A stretch of 7,025 bases of DNA from Sphingobacterium thalpophilum. Lineage in GTDB: Bacteria > Bacteroidota > Bacteroidia > Flavobacteriales > Flavobacteriaceae. A program made the position numbers and the translations under genes. The stretch covers positions 1-7,025 of the forward strand of contig CALQBR020000068.1 of assembly GCA_943328865.2 (NCBI GenBank), given 5' to 3'. The notes under the pieces are model-generated. The model made no database searches and was not told the origin of the DNA. It was given only the letters and a program-made list of their open reading frames with translations. Positions 6,030 through 7,025 of the stretch are shown here, piece by piece (position 1 is the first letter of the stretch; the number at the start of each line of letters is the position of its first letter).

Positions 6030-6476
6030 ATGAAAAGTAAAACAATAGATTATATTTTACGATCAACCTGGCAAGCGGTTTCACGAATGTACAATGAAGA
6101 AGCTTCAAAGTACGGGGCCACAATGGCAACAGGATTTGTATTATTAACTATAGACAAAGAGAAAGGGATCCCTTCCACTGCTTTAGCGCCTAAAATGGGG
6201 ATGGAAGCAACTAGTCTAACCAGAACCTTAAAAACAATGGAGAAAAAAGGTTTGATATTTAGAAAAAAAAATCCAAATGATGGTCGCGGTGTATTGATTT
6301 ACCTTACTGAATTTGGAAAAGAAAAAAGAGAATTATCAAAAATGACCGTTTTAAAATTCAATGAAACCATAATTAAAAATATTTCAAAAGAAAAACTTCA
6401 GCATTTTATGGAAGTTTCTGAAATGATTAATGAATTAATAATAGAAAAAAATATATTTAATCAAACAAAAAAATGA
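6030..6476 (+). CDS. MarR-family transcriptional regulator
   Basis: This encodes 148 residues, the usual MarR size. It is a winged helix-turn-helix: helices in GIPSTALAPKMGM (46-58), a recognition helix EATSLTRTLKTMEKKGLI (59-76), and a wing RKKNPNDGRGVLIYLTEFG (78-96) with the typical D-x-R...LT pattern (Asp84, Arg86, Leu92-Thr93). N- and C-terminal helices would form the dimer interface. The gene overlaps the next gene, a 3-hydroxyacyl-CoA dehydrogenase, by four bases (ATGA). It is therefore probably cotranscribed and translationally coupled with it, and likely represses this beta-oxidation operon. A fatty acid or acyl-CoA ligand is an inference from context only. A perfect palindrome and a -7 box lie immediately upstream, suggesting autorepression. 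No other start is plausible, since the next ATG is at codon 20, beyond the first helix. Confidence 0.92.
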   Translation: MKSKTIDYILRSTWQAVSRMYNEEASKYGATMATGFVLLTIDKEKGIPSTALAPKMGMEATSLTRTLKTMEKKGLIFRKKNPNDGRGVLIYLTEFGKEKRELSKMTVLKFNETIIKNISKEKLQHFMEVSEMINELIIEKNIFNQTKK

Positions 6477-7025
6477 AACGCATAATTAAAAAAGTTGCTG
6501 TAATTGGTTCCGGAATCATGGGATCTGGTATTGCTTGTCATTTTGCTAACATTGGTGTTGAAGTGTTGTTATTGGATATTACACCCAATGAACTAAATGA
6601 AGCAGAAGCTAAAAAAGGGCTTACGTTAGATAGTAAAATCGTTCGTAATCGATTAGTCAATGATCATTTAGCCAATGCGCTAAAATCGAAACCAGCTCCA
6701 CTTTACAATCAAAAATTTGCCAATCGAATTACAACGGGGAACACCACGGATGATATGGCAAAAATTGCTCAGGTAGACTGGATAATCGAAGTGGTCATAG
6801 AACGTTTAGACATCAAAAAAATAGTTTTTGAACAGATTGAAAAATTCAGGAAACCAGGAACGCTAATTACCTCAAACACCTCAGGTATTCCTATTCATTT
6901 TATGAGTGAAGGTCGTAGCGAGGATTTCCAAAAACACTTTTGTGGAACGCACTTTTTTAATCCTGCGCGCTACTTGAAATTATTCGAAATTATTCCTGGC
7001 CCTCATACTTCTAAAGAAGTGCTCG
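6473..7025 (+). CDS. 3-hydroxyacyl-CoA dehydrogenase, N-terminal part (FadB/FadN-like; cut by window end)
   Basis: The first 184 codons are present and open to the right edge. This NAD-dependent enzyme oxidises L-3-hydroxyacyl-CoA to 3-ketoacyl-CoA in fatty-acid beta-oxidation. The Rossmann motif VIGSGIMGSGIA has Gly12, Gly14 and Gly17, and Asp35 at the end of the second strand fits NAD preference. SNTSGIPI and GTHFFNPARYLKLFEIIPG are family signatures. The catalytic pair is His160 and Glu172, spaced 12 as in FadB and mitochondrial HADH. Because the dehydrogenase domain starts at residue 1, the full protein is either a single-domain enzyme or, more likely in this phylum, a FadN-like fusion with an enoyl-CoA hydratase domain following it; the window does not show which. 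The ATG lies within the marR stop overlap (ATGA), implying coupled translation. Acetyl-CoA acyltransferase and acyl-CoA dehydrogenase genes would be expected downstream. Confidence 0.93.
   Translation, partial: MKRIIKKVAVIGSGIMGSGIACHFANIGVEVLLLDITPNELNEAEAKKGLTLDSKIVRNRLVNDHLANALKSKPAPLYNQKFANRITTGNTTDDMAKIAQVDWIIEVVIERLDIKKIVFEQIEKFRKPGTLITSNTSGIPIHFMSEGRSEDFQKHFCGTHFFNPARYLKLFEIIPGPHTSKEVL

Overview
The window looks like chromosomal DNA from a Flavobacterium-like member of the Bacteroidota. It is AT-rich. Several gene starts are preceded by the Bacteroidota -7 promoter element TAnnTTTG, and A-rich leaders stand in for strong Shine-Dalgarno sites. The protein types fit as well: an OmpA with a TSP3 calcium loop, a lipoprotein with acidic residues after the lipobox cysteine, and a MutS2 without an Smr domain. 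No tRNA, rRNA, CRISPR array, insertion sequence or phage gene was seen.

Left part (1-1473). The tail of an outer-membrane beta-barrel protein is followed 11 bases later by an unrecognised 194-residue lipoprotein. That gene runs tail-to-tail, with no spacer, into ung (uracil-DNA glycosylase) on the minus strand. Middle (1474-4451). A 156-base divergent promoter region separates ung from mutS2. One base after the mutS2 stop comes a small DCC-family (DUF393) thiol-redox protein, probably translated in the same operon. An AT-rich spacer with an imperfect palindrome follows, then a strong bidirectional hairpin terminator shared with the ompA-like gene that converges from the right.

Right part (4452-7025). 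The minus-strand ompA-like gene encodes a major envelope protein of 431 residues: signal peptide, beta-barrel, short coiled coil, TSP3 loop and peptidoglycan-binding OmpA domain. Its upstream region holds a consensus -7 box beside an (AT)6 tract. The plus strand then carries a marR-type regulator overlapping by 4 bases a gene for a 3-hydroxyacyl-CoA dehydrogenase that is cut by the window end. This appears to be the start of a fatty-acid beta-oxidation operon. A perfect 36-bp palindrome ends two bases before the marR -7 box, and that box lies only five bases before the marR start codon. This suggests autorepression by promoter occlusion and a leaderless or nearly leaderless mRNA.

Most genes are ordinary housekeeping functions, and I found no clear candidate for a wholly new system. 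The most informative signals are the marR operator/leaderless promoter and the Smr-less MutS2.
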